A stretch of DNA of 64,000 nt from an uncultured Oscillospiraceae bacterium. GTDB taxonomy: Bacteria > Bacillota > Clostridia > Oscillospirales > Oscillospiraceae. This document shows positions 26,199 to 33,716 of this stretch, piece after piece. The stretch spans positions 16,007 through 80,006 of the forward strand of contig CAKTQV010000009.1 in the NCBI GenBank assembly GCA_934597255.1, written 5' to 3'. A program made the position numbers and the translations under genes. The notes beneath the pieces were generated by a model. That model was not told where the DNA came from. It worked only from the letters and a program-made list of their open reading frames with translations, and made no database searches. The first letter of the stretch is position 1, and the number at the start of each line of letters is the position of its first letter.

Positions 26199-26563
26199 GG
26201 GGATGCAATGGTTTCGACGGGGGTGCGGATGCGTGATAAGCGGGCGGATGCCCCGTCCATCCTTAAAAACGGGAACCTTAAAAAGTAACTGAGAACGACA
26301 ACTTCTCTCTGGCCGCCGCTTAAGGCAGGCCCGTCCAGCCCGGGAGCGCTGCGGCCCGGGGCCTGGGCGTCGATCAGCAGCGTCCGTGCGTGCGCAAAGC
26401 TTTGAGCGCACCATGCACAATGAAGCTACCCGACCCGGTAAGCGTGTGGGCTTGCTCCGGGAAGGGGAAGGGCAGCCTCCGGCTGTAAGATAACCCACTG
26501 CGCCCGGAGAAAGTCGCGAGCAAGCGCTTTCGGACGGGGGTTCGATTCCCCCCATCTCCACCA
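26199..26563 (+). ncRNA. ssrA: Transfer-messenger RNA (tmRNA)
   Basis: One-piece tmRNA of about 365 bases. The 5' end GGGGATGCAATGGTTTCGAC and the 3' end with T-arm GGTTCGATTCC and encoded CCA pair as the tRNA-like acceptor. The tag frame reads ENDNFSLAAA then TAA at 26291-26323, with the usual small-hydrophobic end that targets products for proteolysis; the resume codon may be this GAG or one codon earlier. It starts 20 bases after the cyclophilin stop with no clear promoter, so it may be processed from the smpB transcript. The 3' end is a common integration site for mobile elements. Confidence 0.97.
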
Positions 26564-26572
26564 CATCCAAAA

Positions 26573-26614
26573 CCCTTGATAATCCTGGTTTTTCTAGGAA
26601 TATCAAGGGCTTTT
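26573..26614 (+). terminator. Terminator of ssrA
   Basis: CCCTTGATA (26573-26581) pairs with TATCAAGGG (26601-26609), with an inner TCCT/AGGA stem, followed by CTTTT. It is 10 bases beyond the tmRNA CCA. Confidence 0.8.
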
Positions 26615-26689
26615 GCCTGTCTCCGGATGAAATTTTATTTTCATAATTTGTCTGGAATTATGTAGTCTTAGACACATTTTTGAACGCAA

Positions 26690-26710
26690 AATGCTAGTAA
26701 AAATGCTAGT
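26690..26710. repeat. Short direct repeat AATGCTAGTAAAA
   Basis: Two adjacent copies of AATGCTAGTAAAA lie between the ssrA terminator and the next minus-strand terminator. The region is AT-rich and unlike the flanking chromosome. It may be the residue of an integrase gene end or attachment region; I see no second copy of the tmRNA 3' end to define an att site. Confidence 0.4.
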
Positions 26711-26739
26711 AAAAAGGCCCGCAGCGTAATCTGCGGGCC
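26711..26739 (-). terminator. Minus-strand terminator after the XRE remnant
   Basis: GGCCCGCAG/CTGCGGGCC with a 6-base loop, followed on the minus strand by TTTTT. It lies 38 bases after the stop of the XRE-like frame. Confidence 0.75.
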
Positions 26740-26776
26740 TGACTATTGCTGTCCTTGCTGGCTGGACATTGGCCAA

Positions 26777-26960
26777 TCACGCGTCGAGCAGGTCCTCCAC
26801 CGTTACGCCGAGGGCGCGCGCGATACGCAGGACCAGACCGGCCCCCGCGCCCTCCAGCGGGGCCGTGCCATTATCAAGGCGCTGGATTTGCTGGATGTGG
26901 CATCCGACGGCATCGGCCAGCCTCCGCCGGGTAATGCCGGCGCGCGCAAAAGCGGCCCCA
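26777..26960 (-). pseudogene. XRE-type helix-turn-helix remnant
   Basis: The frame encodes an HTH core, ITRRRLADAVGCHIQQIQRL followed by NGTAPLE and RIARALGVTVEDLLDA, matching the XRE/Cro fold. No ATG precedes the helix; the only upstream start (GTG at 27022) would put the hairpin at 26945 inside the coding region and has poor ribosome binding. I read it as a 5'-truncated regulator, though a very short functional protein is not excluded. Confidence 0.5.
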
Positions 26961-26976
26961 TCGCTTAATGGGGCCG
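26945..26976 (-). terminator. Terminator after the RHH gene
   Basis: An 11-bp perfect stem AGCGGCCCCAT/ATGGGGCCGCT with a CGCTTA loop, followed on the minus strand by TTTT. It lies about 55 bases after the RHH stop. Confidence 0.65.
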
Positions 26977-27028
26977 CTGCGTGTCTGCCAAGGTTTTCCG
27001 CCCTTCTGGCCGTGCCCGGCACATGGGA

Positions 27029-27217
27029 TCATTTTCCCTGTGCCGCTTCGCAATAGGCCGCGATAAACTTTTTGATTTCCGTTGTCGGCGTTGTGCCGTT
27101 TTCCCCGCAAACGCGCCTGAATTCGGCTAGCACGTCCGGCTTCAGATCAAGCGGAAAACGGACATAGTTCTTGCGCAGGCTTTTTATCTGCTGCGCGTAT
27201 TTACTTTTTTCGGACAT
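27029..27217 (-). CDS. Small ribbon-helix-helix-like protein
   Basis: A 62-residue basic protein. After a basic leader, YVRFPLDLKPDVLAEFRRVC and then TTPTTEIKKFIAAYCEA give the beta-strand, helix, turn, helix plan of RHH/Arc regulators and antitoxins. GGGAGGT lies 8 bases before the ATG. The start overlaps the end of the 56-residue membrane-protein gene by 17 bases, so the two are translated together. No toxin of a known family is adjacent. Confidence 0.6.
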   Translation of the reverse strand: MSEKSKYAQQIKSLRKNYVRFPLDLKPDVLAEFRRVCGENGTTPTTEIKKFIAAYCEAAQGK

Positions 27218-27371
27218 GCTTTAATACCTCCCTAACGTCGAGTACGATAGCCGCAGCCGTCAATACCGCCGAAACATAAAAGAGCCAGCTAAAATCTTTT
27301 TGCGAGACGGCATAGATGCAATTCGCACTAAACAATAAATAAATTGGCACGTTGATTTTTTTCTTGCGCAT
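27201..27371 (-). CDS. Small membrane protein, 56 residues
   Basis: A 56-codon frame beginning MRKKKINVPIYLLF. It has a basic N-terminus, two hydrophobic segments (about residues 8-22 and 28-44) and a basic tail (EVLKHVRKK), predicting a two-pass protein. The Shine-Dalgarno (GAAG) is weak. It overlaps the RHH gene downstream by 17 bases. It resembles no family I can name; codon use is more AT-rich than in the surrounding genes. Confidence 0.5.
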   Translation of the reverse strand: MRKKKINVPIYLLFSANCIYAVSQKDFSWLFYVSAVLTAAAIVLDVREVLKHVRKK

Positions 27372-27434
27372 TTTACTTCAGATGGGTTATAATAATTTCA
27401 GAGGTTCGGGGGAGGTTTTTCCTCCCCGTCCCCG

Positions 27435-27554
27435 TTAGCCCTTGAGTATTGTACGAATCGCAAGGATGATGTTTGCTATGCCTGCAAGTATTCCAACAAT
27501 CGTCTCTACGATTTCCAACTTACTCTGGGGCTTTTTCTTTTTTGGCTTCCCCAT
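27435..27554 (-). CDS. Small single-span membrane protein, 39 residues
   Basis: A 39-codon frame starting MGKPKKKKPQSKLE, then one hydrophobic stretch (IVETIVGILAGIANIILAI) and a short basic end. AAAGGG lies 9 bases before the ATG. A lysine-rich head plus one amphipathic/hydrophobic helix is the plan of small membrane-acting peptides such as type I toxins and holin-like peptides, but no family match is claimed. A GGGGAGG/CCTCCCC hairpin (27410-27428) separates it from the 56-residue gene. Confidence 0.5.
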   Translation of the reverse strand: MGKPKKKKPQSKLEIVETIVGILAGIANIILAIRTILKG

Positions 27555-27626
27555 CTGCTTATTCCCTTTTGGTCATCATACTATACACACGCGCATACAT
27601 CCAGCGTCATTTCAGAAAACGCGGAA

Positions 27627-27654
27627 GGCGGCCCCATCCAAAGATGGGACCGCC
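27627..27654 (-). terminator. Probable terminator of the exporter operon
   Basis: GGCGGTCCCATC/GATGGGGCCGCC (one G-T pair) with a 4-base loop, 24 bases after the permease stop. The U-tract is interrupted (TTCCGCGTTTTC). Confidence 0.5.
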
Positions 27655-27678
27655 TCTTATTTACGCGCGGTGGGCGCG

Positions 27679-28938
27679 TCATTCCCGGCGCAGCGCGTCG
27701 ATGGGGTTGAGATTGGCGGCCTTGACCGCCGGGAGCAGACCGAACACGATGCCGATGATCATGGAAAACAGCACCGCGATCACGGCCGCCGGCACGCTTA
27801 TCATCGTGGGCGTGCCCATGACCGAGGAGATCATCCGGCTCATCACGACGCCGGCGATCACGCCCAGAATGCCGCCCAGGCTCGTCAGCACGGCCGCCTC
27901 GGTCAAAAACTGCCAGAGGATGCGGCGGCGGCGCGCGCCGATGGCCTTTTTCAGACCGATCTCGCGCGTGCGCTCCGTGACGGTGACGAGCATGATGTTC
28001 ATCACGCCGATGCCGCCGACAAGAAGCGAAATGCTCGCGATCCACAGAAGCTGGCGATTCGACGAGGTGGCCAGCGACTGCATCTTCTCCGCCTGCTCGC
28101 TCAGATCGCCGCTGCGGTAGCTGAAGCCGAGATTGGGGTTGACCGCCGTGAGCTGCCGCTCCGTGAGCAGATCGGCCGCAAGCTGGCCGATGCGGGTCAT
28201 ATCGTCCGTGGAGGCCGCCTTGAGCGCCACGGTCTGCGGCTCGTCGAAGCGGTAGAGGATGGGCCAGGTGGTCAGCGGCACGAACACGGTGCCGCTGGAG
28301 GTGTTGGCGTACATATAATAGTCGCTGAGCGTTTCGATGTCCATCCCGGTCGTCCGGGTGCGCTCGACCACGCCGACGACGGTATACGTCTCGCCCATCA
28401 GCTCCAGCGTTTTCCCAAGGGGATCCTCGCCGGCGAAAATGGACGTGTTGGCGTCGCTGTCCAGCAGCGCGACCTTGCGGCATTCGGAAAAATCGCCGTC
28501 GATGAAATCGCGCCCGCTGACGAGCCTGTAGCCGCAAGCCGCGAAGAAATGGCTGTCCACGCCGTAAAGCTGGCCGCTGAAGGCGTTGTTTTTGTAATAC
28601 GCGCCGTCCACGTTGCTCCGCGAGCAGAACAGCGACGCGGCCTCCACCCGGTTGATGGACGCCAGCTCCTGCCGCGTTTCCTCGCTGATGGTGGCGATAC
28701 CCTCCGGGGGCGACTGATAGCCAAGGTAATACAGCGAGTCGTTCTGGTACAGCGAAACGACCACGGCGTTCGTGCCCGCGCCGACGAGATTTTCCTTGAT
28801 CTGCTCGTTGGTGCCCTTGATGGTGGCGACGATGGTGATGATGGAGGCGATGCCGATGATGATGCCGAGCATCGTCAGAAACGAGCGCAGCTTATGCGCC
28901 CACACGCCCTGCAGCGACAGGGAAAGATTTTCAAACAT
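27679..28938 (-). CDS. ABC transporter permease, MacB/FtsX type
   Basis: A 419-residue permease with the MacB plan: one N-terminal membrane helix (residues 20-42), a large extracellular domain (about 45-280) and three C-terminal helices, with the NIMLVTVTERTREIGLKKAI segment and the ending NLNPIDALRRE. Such permeases drive mechanotransmission to an adaptor rather than channel transport. It is the last gene of a seven-gene operon with ATPase, two adaptors, methyltransferase and a two-component system. Substrates of relatives include peptides, macrolides and lipids; none is implied here. Confidence 0.92.
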   Translation of the reverse strand: MFENLSLSLQGVWAHKLRSFLTMLGIIIGIASIITIVATIKGTNEQIKENLVGAGTNAVVVSLYQNDSLYYLGYQSPPEGIATISEETRQELASINRVEAASLFCSRSNVDGAYYKNNAFSGQLYGVDSHFFAACGYRLVSGRDFIDGDFSECRKVALLDSDANTSIFAGEDPLGKTLELMGETYTVVGVVERTRTTGMDIETLSDYYMYANTSSGTVFVPLTTWPILYRFDEPQTVALKAASTDDMTRIGQLAADLLTERQLTAVNPNLGFSYRSGDLSEQAEKMQSLATSSNRQLLWIASISLLVGGIGVMNIMLVTVTERTREIGLKKAIGARRRRILWQFLTEAAVLTSLGGILGVIAGVVMSRMISSVMGTPTMISVPAAVIAVLFSMIIGIVFGLLPAVKAANLNPIDALRRE

Positions 28939-28956
28939 GGCTTTTCTCCCTCCCCG

Positions 28957-30771
28957 TCAATAGTAGCTGTTGTACAGCTCATCCACCGTGGCCGTGCGCG
29001 TGGCCGCGCCCTCCTGCACGGACTTTCCGTAGGGGAACGCGATATACTCCTCGGCGGTCAGCCCGCTCCGGATCTCCGTATAGTTGCCCCACAGGCTCTT
29101 GCCGGTCGTGACATAGCGCTTTTCGAGTCGGCCGTCCTCGCCCTGCACATAGATATAGCTGCGGCCGCTCTCCTGCCGGAGGAACGGATTTTGCAGATAC
29201 AGGCTTTTGCCGTCCGCGTTCGAGCCGCCGGGCGTGAAGGTCATGTTGACGTATTCGTTCTCCCGCAGGGCGGAATCCTCGCTGAGAAACACCTTGAACG
29301 GGTACTTGGAGATATTGCTGTTGCCCTGGCTCCAGTACCAGCCGTAGCTGTTGTTGTCGGCGGGATAATCGGATATCTCCGTGATCGTGCCGGTCATCTG
29401 CTCGCCGCTCTCCCAGCTCATCACCGTCACTTCGTCCCCGATCTTCATCGTGGCCAGATCCAGCTCGCCCATCAGGCCCTGCACATAGTATCCGCCGCCG
29501 CCGGACAGCAGCACCAGCGGCTTTTTCTCCGCCAGCGCCTCGTCCACCGAGCGCACCGTTTTTACCTCGCCGTCGATGCGGCTGTACACGACGCCGTTCG
29601 ACAGCTCGTATTCGATCGTCTCGTATTCGAGCTGCGCCTTGCGCAGCTTGAAGTTGAGGTCGATGATGTTCTGATCCGCCTCGGCCTTCATCTTCTGCAG
29701 CTCGCGCCAGGTGTAGCTCGGGCCGGCGTCCCAGCCGCCGCCGTCCCAGCCGCCGTTGTCGTCCGTGGAGGCGTCCGGGTCATAGTCCGGGTCCGGGTCG
29801 GTCAGCGTGAAGTTCAGCGAGCCGTTTTTGAGCACCTGAAACGCCATTTCCCACACATCCAGCAGCTCGCCCTTCGGCGAATCGCTCACGCGGCGCTCAA
29901 AGATGGCGTAGCGCACGGTCCCATAGGGGTTTTCCGTCGGCTGCGGCGCGTCCGTGGGCTGCGGCGCGTCCGTGGGCTCCGGCGCGTCCGTGGGCTCCGG
30001 CGCGTCCGTTGGCTCCGGCTCGGCTGTCGGCTCCGGCGCATCCGTCGGCTCCGGCGCATCCGTCGGCTCCGGCGCATCCGTCGGCTCCGGCGCAGCCGTC
30101 GGCTCCGGCGCATCCGTCGGCTCCGGTGCGCCCGTCGGCTCCGGCGCAGCCGTCGGCTCCGGCGGCGCGGTGGGCAGTATCGGGTCGATGCGGACGCCCT
30201 TGAGGATCACATTGGCGATAAAATCCGTGGTATAGGTGTCAAATTCGCCCCAGATGAAGATATACGGATCGTCCTCCGTGCCGCTTCCCCTGCGCAGATA
30301 CGGCGTGTCCACCGGCGTAAGCTCCTCCGGGTCGCTTTCGGTCTGCGACGGGAGGCTGCCGGAATAAACGCTGTAGCCGTCCATGGCGGCGCGTTCCTTT
30401 TTGGCGTTTTCCAGATTGAGCTGAAGCTGCTCGATCTCGATGCGCTTGCGCTCAAGCTCAAGATCGTTGAGCGTGGTGTCAAACGCGAGAATGGGGTCGC
30501 CGACCTTGACGGTCTGCCCCTCCTGCACATAGATCTCCGTGATCTGCTGCGTGTCGCTGATATAGACGGACTGGATGCGGTCCACCGTCACGCGCCCCTC
30601 GGTCTCCGCCTGGTCGGCGCCGCTGTAGTTCGTGCACAGCTCCTCCGCCCGGTAGACGTTCACCTCCGAGGCACTCCGGCTTTTTACCAGCCGCAGTATC
30701 CCGTATATCGCGCCGCCGACGAGCACAAGGCTCCCGACGACGATGAGAAGGCTTTTCAACCACTTCGGCAT
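28957..30771 (-). CDS. Adaptor (HlyD/MacA-type) with PEPT repeat insert
   Basis: A 604-residue membrane-anchored adaptor. One N-terminal helix (residues 6-27), a barrel-sandwich half near 60-100 (ITEIYVQEGQTVKVGDPIL), a helical hairpin arm split by a long insert, then the second half (SRIDGEVKTV near 395) and C-terminal beta domains. The insert at residues 204-282 is thirteen six-residue units of the EPTDAP type, a stiff Pro-rich spacer, flanked by unusual sequence to about 350. GGAGG lies 8 bases before the ATG. It shares its operon with a second, different adaptor. Confidence 0.88.
   Translation of the reverse strand: MPKWLKSLLIVVGSLVLVGGAIYGILRLVKSRSASEVNVYRAEELCTNYSGADQAETEGRVTVDRIQSVYISDTQQITEIYVQEGQTVKVGDPILAFDTTLNDLELERKRIEIEQLQLNLENAKKERAAMDGYSVYSGSLPSQTESDPEELTPVDTPYLRRGSGTEDDPYIFIWGEFDTYTTDFIANVILKGVRIDPILPTAPPEPTAAPEPTGAPEPTDAPEPTAAPEPTDAPEPTDAPEPTDAPEPTAEPEPTDAPEPTDAPEPTDAPQPTDAPQPTENPYGTVRYAIFERRVSDSPKGELLDVWEMAFQVLKNGSLNFTLTDPDPDYDPDASTDDNGGWDGGGWDAGPSYTWRELQKMKAEADQNIIDLNFKLRKAQLEYETIEYELSNGVVYSRIDGEVKTVRSVDEALAEKKPLVLLSGGGGYYVQGLMGELDLATMKIGDEVTVMSWESGEQMTGTITEISDYPADNNSYGWYWSQGNSNISKYPFKVFLSEDSALRENEYVNMTFTPGGSNADGKSLYLQNPFLRQESGRSYIYVQGEDGRLEKRYVTTGKSLWGNYTEIRSGLTAEEYIAFPYGKSVQEGAATRTATVDELYNSYY
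29926..30162 (-). repeat. In-frame 18-bp tandem repeat (EPTDAP units)
   Basis: About 13 copies of an 18-base unit encoding (E/Q)PT(D/A/G)AP inside the adaptor gene. Copies are near-identical at DNA level, so copy number may vary by slippage. The antisense frames through it produce spurious repeat ORFs. Confidence 0.9.
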
Positions 30772-30774
30772 CCG

Positions 30775-31452
30775 TCACACCTCCTGTTCCGGAAGCAGCT
30801 CGCCGTCGCGGATGCGGCGCAGATGCTTGGCGCAGGCGCCGACCTCCGGCTCATGCGTGATGAGAACGATGGTCGTTCCCATATCGTTGAGCTGCTGGAA
30901 GATATCCATGACCTGCCGGCCGGAGGCGCTGTCCAGCGCGCCGGTCGGCTCGTCGGCCAGCAGGAGCTTCGGCTTGGCGATCATGGCGCGCGCGATGGCC
31001 ACGCGCTGGCACTGGCCGCCGGACAGCTGATTCGGCCGGTGGTTCATCCGGTCGCCCAGCCCCACCATCTTCAGCGCCGCGGCCGCACGGCGGCGGCGCG
31101 CCGCCTTCGGAACGCCCGCGTACAGCAGCGGCAGCGCCACGTTGTCCACGGCGTCAAGCTTCGGCAGAAGGAAAAAGCTCTGGAACACAAAGCCGAGCTG
31201 CTGGTTGCGGATATCGGCCAGACGGTTCCCGCTCGCCTTGGACACATCCTCGCCGCTGAGAAGATACTGCCCCGAGGTCGGCGTGTCCAGACAGCCGATG
31301 ATGTTCATCAGCGTGGTCTTCCCCGAGCCGGACGGGCCCATGATGGCGAGATAATCGCCCTCCTCCACGTCCAGCGACACGTTTTTCAAAACGGGGACCA
31401 TTTCCTTGCCCAGCGGATAGCTTTTGCAGATATTGCGCATCTGGACGACCAT
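30775..31452 (-). CDS. ABC transporter ATP-binding protein, MacB/LolD type
   Basis: A 225-residue ATPase. Walker A GPSGSGKTT near residue 40, signature LSGGQ near 141, Walker B LLLADEPTGALD near 162 and the H-loop LITHEPE near 196. The GALD after Walker B marks the MacB/LolD/SalX group. Two overlapping ATGs exist at 31455 and 31452; the second has better spacing from GGAGG. Partner of the permease at 27679. Confidence 0.94.
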   Translation of the reverse strand: MVVQMRNICKSYPLGKEMVPVLKNVSLDVEEGDYLAIMGPSGSGKTTLMNIIGCLDTPTSGQYLLSGEDVSKASGNRLADIRNQQLGFVFQSFFLLPKLDAVDNVALPLLYAGVPKAARRRRAAAALKMVGLGDRMNHRPNQLSGGQCQRVAIARAMIAKPKLLLADEPTGALDSASGRQVMDIFQQLNDMGTTIVLITHEPEVGACAKHLRRIRDGELLPEQEV

Positions 31453-32921
31453 CATCCGACCTCCGTCCCGCTCTCGCGCGTGGCCTGCGGCTCACCGTCC
31501 GGCTCCGCTTCGGCCGGGGCATCCTCCTCGGGCAGCGTCTGCTCCCGGCTCATGTCCTCCATGGGCGCCGCTTCGGAGGTCATGCTCTCCATGGATACGC
31601 CTTCCATAGACATACCTTCCATGGACATTCCTTCCCCGGTCACGCCTTCCATGCCGCTCATTCCTTCCATGGACATGCCTTCCATGGACATACCTTCCAT
31701 CGGCATACTCTCGGACATGCCGCCGGAAACGCTCTCCTCCTGCCGCACGACAGCCATGCCGGCCTCCAGCGTATCGTCCGGGAAGGCGATGTAGTCCTGC
31801 GTGGAAAGGCCGGACAGGATCTCATATTCGCCAAGCTCCGCGTCGTATTCGCCGAGCGTGACGGAGCGCTTTTCCAGCGTGTCCTTCCTGCTCGCGGCCC
31901 ATACGAAGGCGTCCGCCCCGGTCGAGCCCAGGAAGTATTCCGGCAGCCACAGGCCGGTCTTTACATTGCTCTGGCCGTAGTCCGGCTCAATGTAGACATG
32001 CTGGCCGAGGATCAGCCCGTCCTTGCTGCTCAGCGCGATGTAAAACGGATACTTCGACGAATTGGTCATCTCGTCGTTGCCGCTGTCGCCCACATAGTAA
32101 ACGCCGCTGCTGTTGTCCTTTTTCACGGGGTTTTCCCAGTCGATCTTCTCGATCGTCCCGTTCCAGGTCTGCGTCTCGTCCATGCGCGAGCGGATCAGCA
32201 CGCTCATGCCCTCGCCGAGCGTGCCGGCGTTGAGCTCGTTGATGTTGCCCTCGACGCGGAAGGTGTTCATATCGGAGATGGTGATGAACGCGTCGGCGCC
32301 GGTGCCGTCGCCGGAATTGATAGGCTGGTCGCCGGTATCGTCCACGGAGCCCACGCTCATCACGCGGCCGCTGATCTTGGCCCGGACCTCGGTGTTTTCA
32401 AGCGAGGCCTGCATATTGGCGATCTCGCGCTCCTTCAGACCCTTGTTGTATTCCGCCTCGCGGATGTCGGCCTGGGTGCTCTGGATCTGGAGCGTATAGG
32501 CCAGCTGCTGGGACGAACCGGCCGAGGCTCGCTCGCTCTCCAGCTCCTCGATCTGCGCCTGTCCGGCCGTGATGGCGTTGTTGTAGCCCTCCAGCTCCAG
32601 CTGCAGCTTTTCCAGCGAGAACTGCAGCGCCTGCGTGTCGTAAGTGAACAGCACGGCGCCGGACTTCACCTCGTCGCCCTCCGCGACAAGGACCTCGCCC
32701 ACCTTTTTGTTGGTGTCGCGCGCTACCTTCTCCGTCTGGCCGGACACGACCTTGCCGGCATAGCGCTCGATCACGCCGAGAGCCCCGGCGCCGGTGATCT
32801 GCGCGACGGACTGCACCGTCACTTCCCCGCCATCCTTGTTTTTCCGTCCCGTGCAGGCGCACAGTCCGGCTATCATCAGCACCGCCAGCAGCGCGGCCAG
32901 TCCTCTTCTGTACATACGCAT
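31452..32921 (-). CDS. Lipoprotein adaptor (HlyD/MacA-type) with Met-rich tail
   Basis: A 489-residue adaptor with a lipobox (MIAGLCAC, acylated Cys near 23), so it is tethered by lipid. Barrel-sandwich halves flank a coiled-coil arm (about residues 95-180, with SLEKLQLELEGYNNAITAGQ), then beta domains. Residues 401-451 are a Met-rich repeat of the MSMEG type, with about 17 Met in 50 residues, followed by an acidic tail. M-x-x-M patterns can bind Cu(I)/Ag(I) in other proteins; that role here is speculative. The stop overlaps the ATPase start. Confidence 0.88.
   Translation of the reverse strand: MRMYRRGLAALLAVLMIAGLCACTGRKNKDGGEVTVQSVAQITGAGALGVIERYAGKVVSGQTEKVARDTNKKVGEVLVAEGDEVKSGAVLFTYDTQALQFSLEKLQLELEGYNNAITAGQAQIEELESERASAGSSQQLAYTLQIQSTQADIREAEYNKGLKEREIANMQASLENTEVRAKISGRVMSVGSVDDTGDQPINSGDGTGADAFITISDMNTFRVEGNINELNAGTLGEGMSVLIRSRMDETQTWNGTIEKIDWENPVKKDNSSGVYYVGDSGNDEMTNSSKYPFYIALSSKDGLILGQHVYIEPDYGQSNVKTGLWLPEYFLGSTGADAFVWAASRKDTLEKRSVTLGEYDAELGEYEILSGLSTQDYIAFPDDTLEAGMAVVRQEESVSGGMSESMPMEGMSMEGMSMEGMSGMEGVTGEGMSMEGMSMEGVSMESMTSEAAPMEDMSREQTLPEEDAPAEAEPDGEPQATRESGTEVG
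31569..31721 (-). repeat. In-frame Met-rich repeat (MSMEG units)
   Basis: A degenerate 15-base repeat encoding (M)SMEG/ESM units at the C-terminal end of the lipoprotein adaptor. The repeated ATG trinucleotides create several false internal starts. Confidence 0.8.
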
Positions 32922-32930
32922 ACGCTTCCT

Positions 32931-33716
32931 TTACTGAGTAGTTAAATGATGTGCATCGCTCTCTATCCTTCCCGGCCGGCGGCCGGGCATTCGCCTTTGC
33001 CTCATGATACCGCCGCCGCCGTCCGAAAACAACAACAGGGCAGTTACAGCTTCTGACGCTCCGGCGGCGGAAAAAGTTCCCCCGCCGTCCGGCATCCGCC
33101 CGCGGTATATCCGCGCGTCGTATCCCTTGACCTCGTCGTGCAGCTCCGCCTCGCAGCGGAACAGCCCGCCGGCCTCGATCGCCTCCGTGTAGCGCGGCCG
33201 GTAATAGATCAGGAGTATCTCCCGTCCTCGGCACTGCTCCCGGATGCGCGCGACGACCCGCGCCATCACGTCGGCCTGAAAGGGATTGAAAAAATAAAAC
33301 ACGTCGTAGTCCCCGTAGCCGTCCCAGCCGCCCGCGTCGGCGCACGCCACGCTCACGCCGTCCAGTCCCAGCCGCCGGAGATTCCGCCGGCAGATGCGGC
33401 ACAGCTTCTCGTCGTATTCCACGCCGCCCACGGCGGAAAAGCCGTATTCCGCCGCCGCGCGCAGCACATAGCCCTTGCCGCAGCCAACGTCCAGCAGCCG
33501 GCCGAAGCGCGAAACGTCCACGCGCTCAAAAAGCTGCCGCACGATCCCCTCGGGGCTGGCGTAATACATCGCGCCGTCGCCGCGGCCGCGTTTTTCCATG
33601 CGGTCGGGCATCGTGAAATCCAGCCCGTGCAGCCGCTCGTTCAGGCTCTCCGCCGCCAGCTGCAGCCGGTGGCGGCTGGGGTAAAACGGCAGAGCGCGCA
33701 GTTTGTCCAGGATCAT
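32931..33716 (-). CDS. Class I SAM-dependent methyltransferase
   Basis: A 261-residue Rossmann methyltransferase. Motif I LLDVGCGKGY near residue 76, an acidic GGVEYDEKL end of strand 2 near 97, and the NPF-type motif FYFFNPFQ near 145. The N-terminal 55 residues (YPSRHRLQLAAESLNERLHG) are outside the fold. The last 50 residues are basic and poorly structured. The start overlaps the histidine kinase stop (ATGA). Its substrate and its reason for being inside an exporter operon are unknown. Confidence 0.85.
   Translation of the reverse strand: MILDKLRALPFYPSRHRLQLAAESLNERLHGLDFTMPDRMEKRGRGDGAMYYASPEGIVRQLFERVDVSRFGRLLDVGCGKGYVLRAAAEYGFSAVGGVEYDEKLCRICRRNLRRLGLDGVSVACADAGGWDGYGDYDVFYFFNPFQADVMARVVARIREQCRGREILLIYYRPRYTEAIEAGGLFRCEAELHDEVKGYDARIYRGRMPDGGGTFSAAGASEAVTALLLFSDGGGGIMRQRRMPGRRPGRIESDAHHLTTQ

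Noticed and set aside
26777..27022. Full-length XRE regulator starting at GTG 27022
   Set aside because: The first 25 codons would cover a perfect terminator hairpin and give a sequence unlike XRE N-termini.
29926..30162. CRISPR-like regular repeats
   Set aside because: The 18-bp units have no spacers, stay in frame and encode EPTDAP in an adaptor protein. No cas genes are in the window.
27442..31794. A 1450-codon open frame on the plus strand
   Set aside because: It is antisense to four real exporter genes. Its product is Arg/His/Ala-rich with repeat artefacts (RLRRIRRLRR) made by the EPTDAP repeat read backwards. GC-rich third positions leave such frames open.
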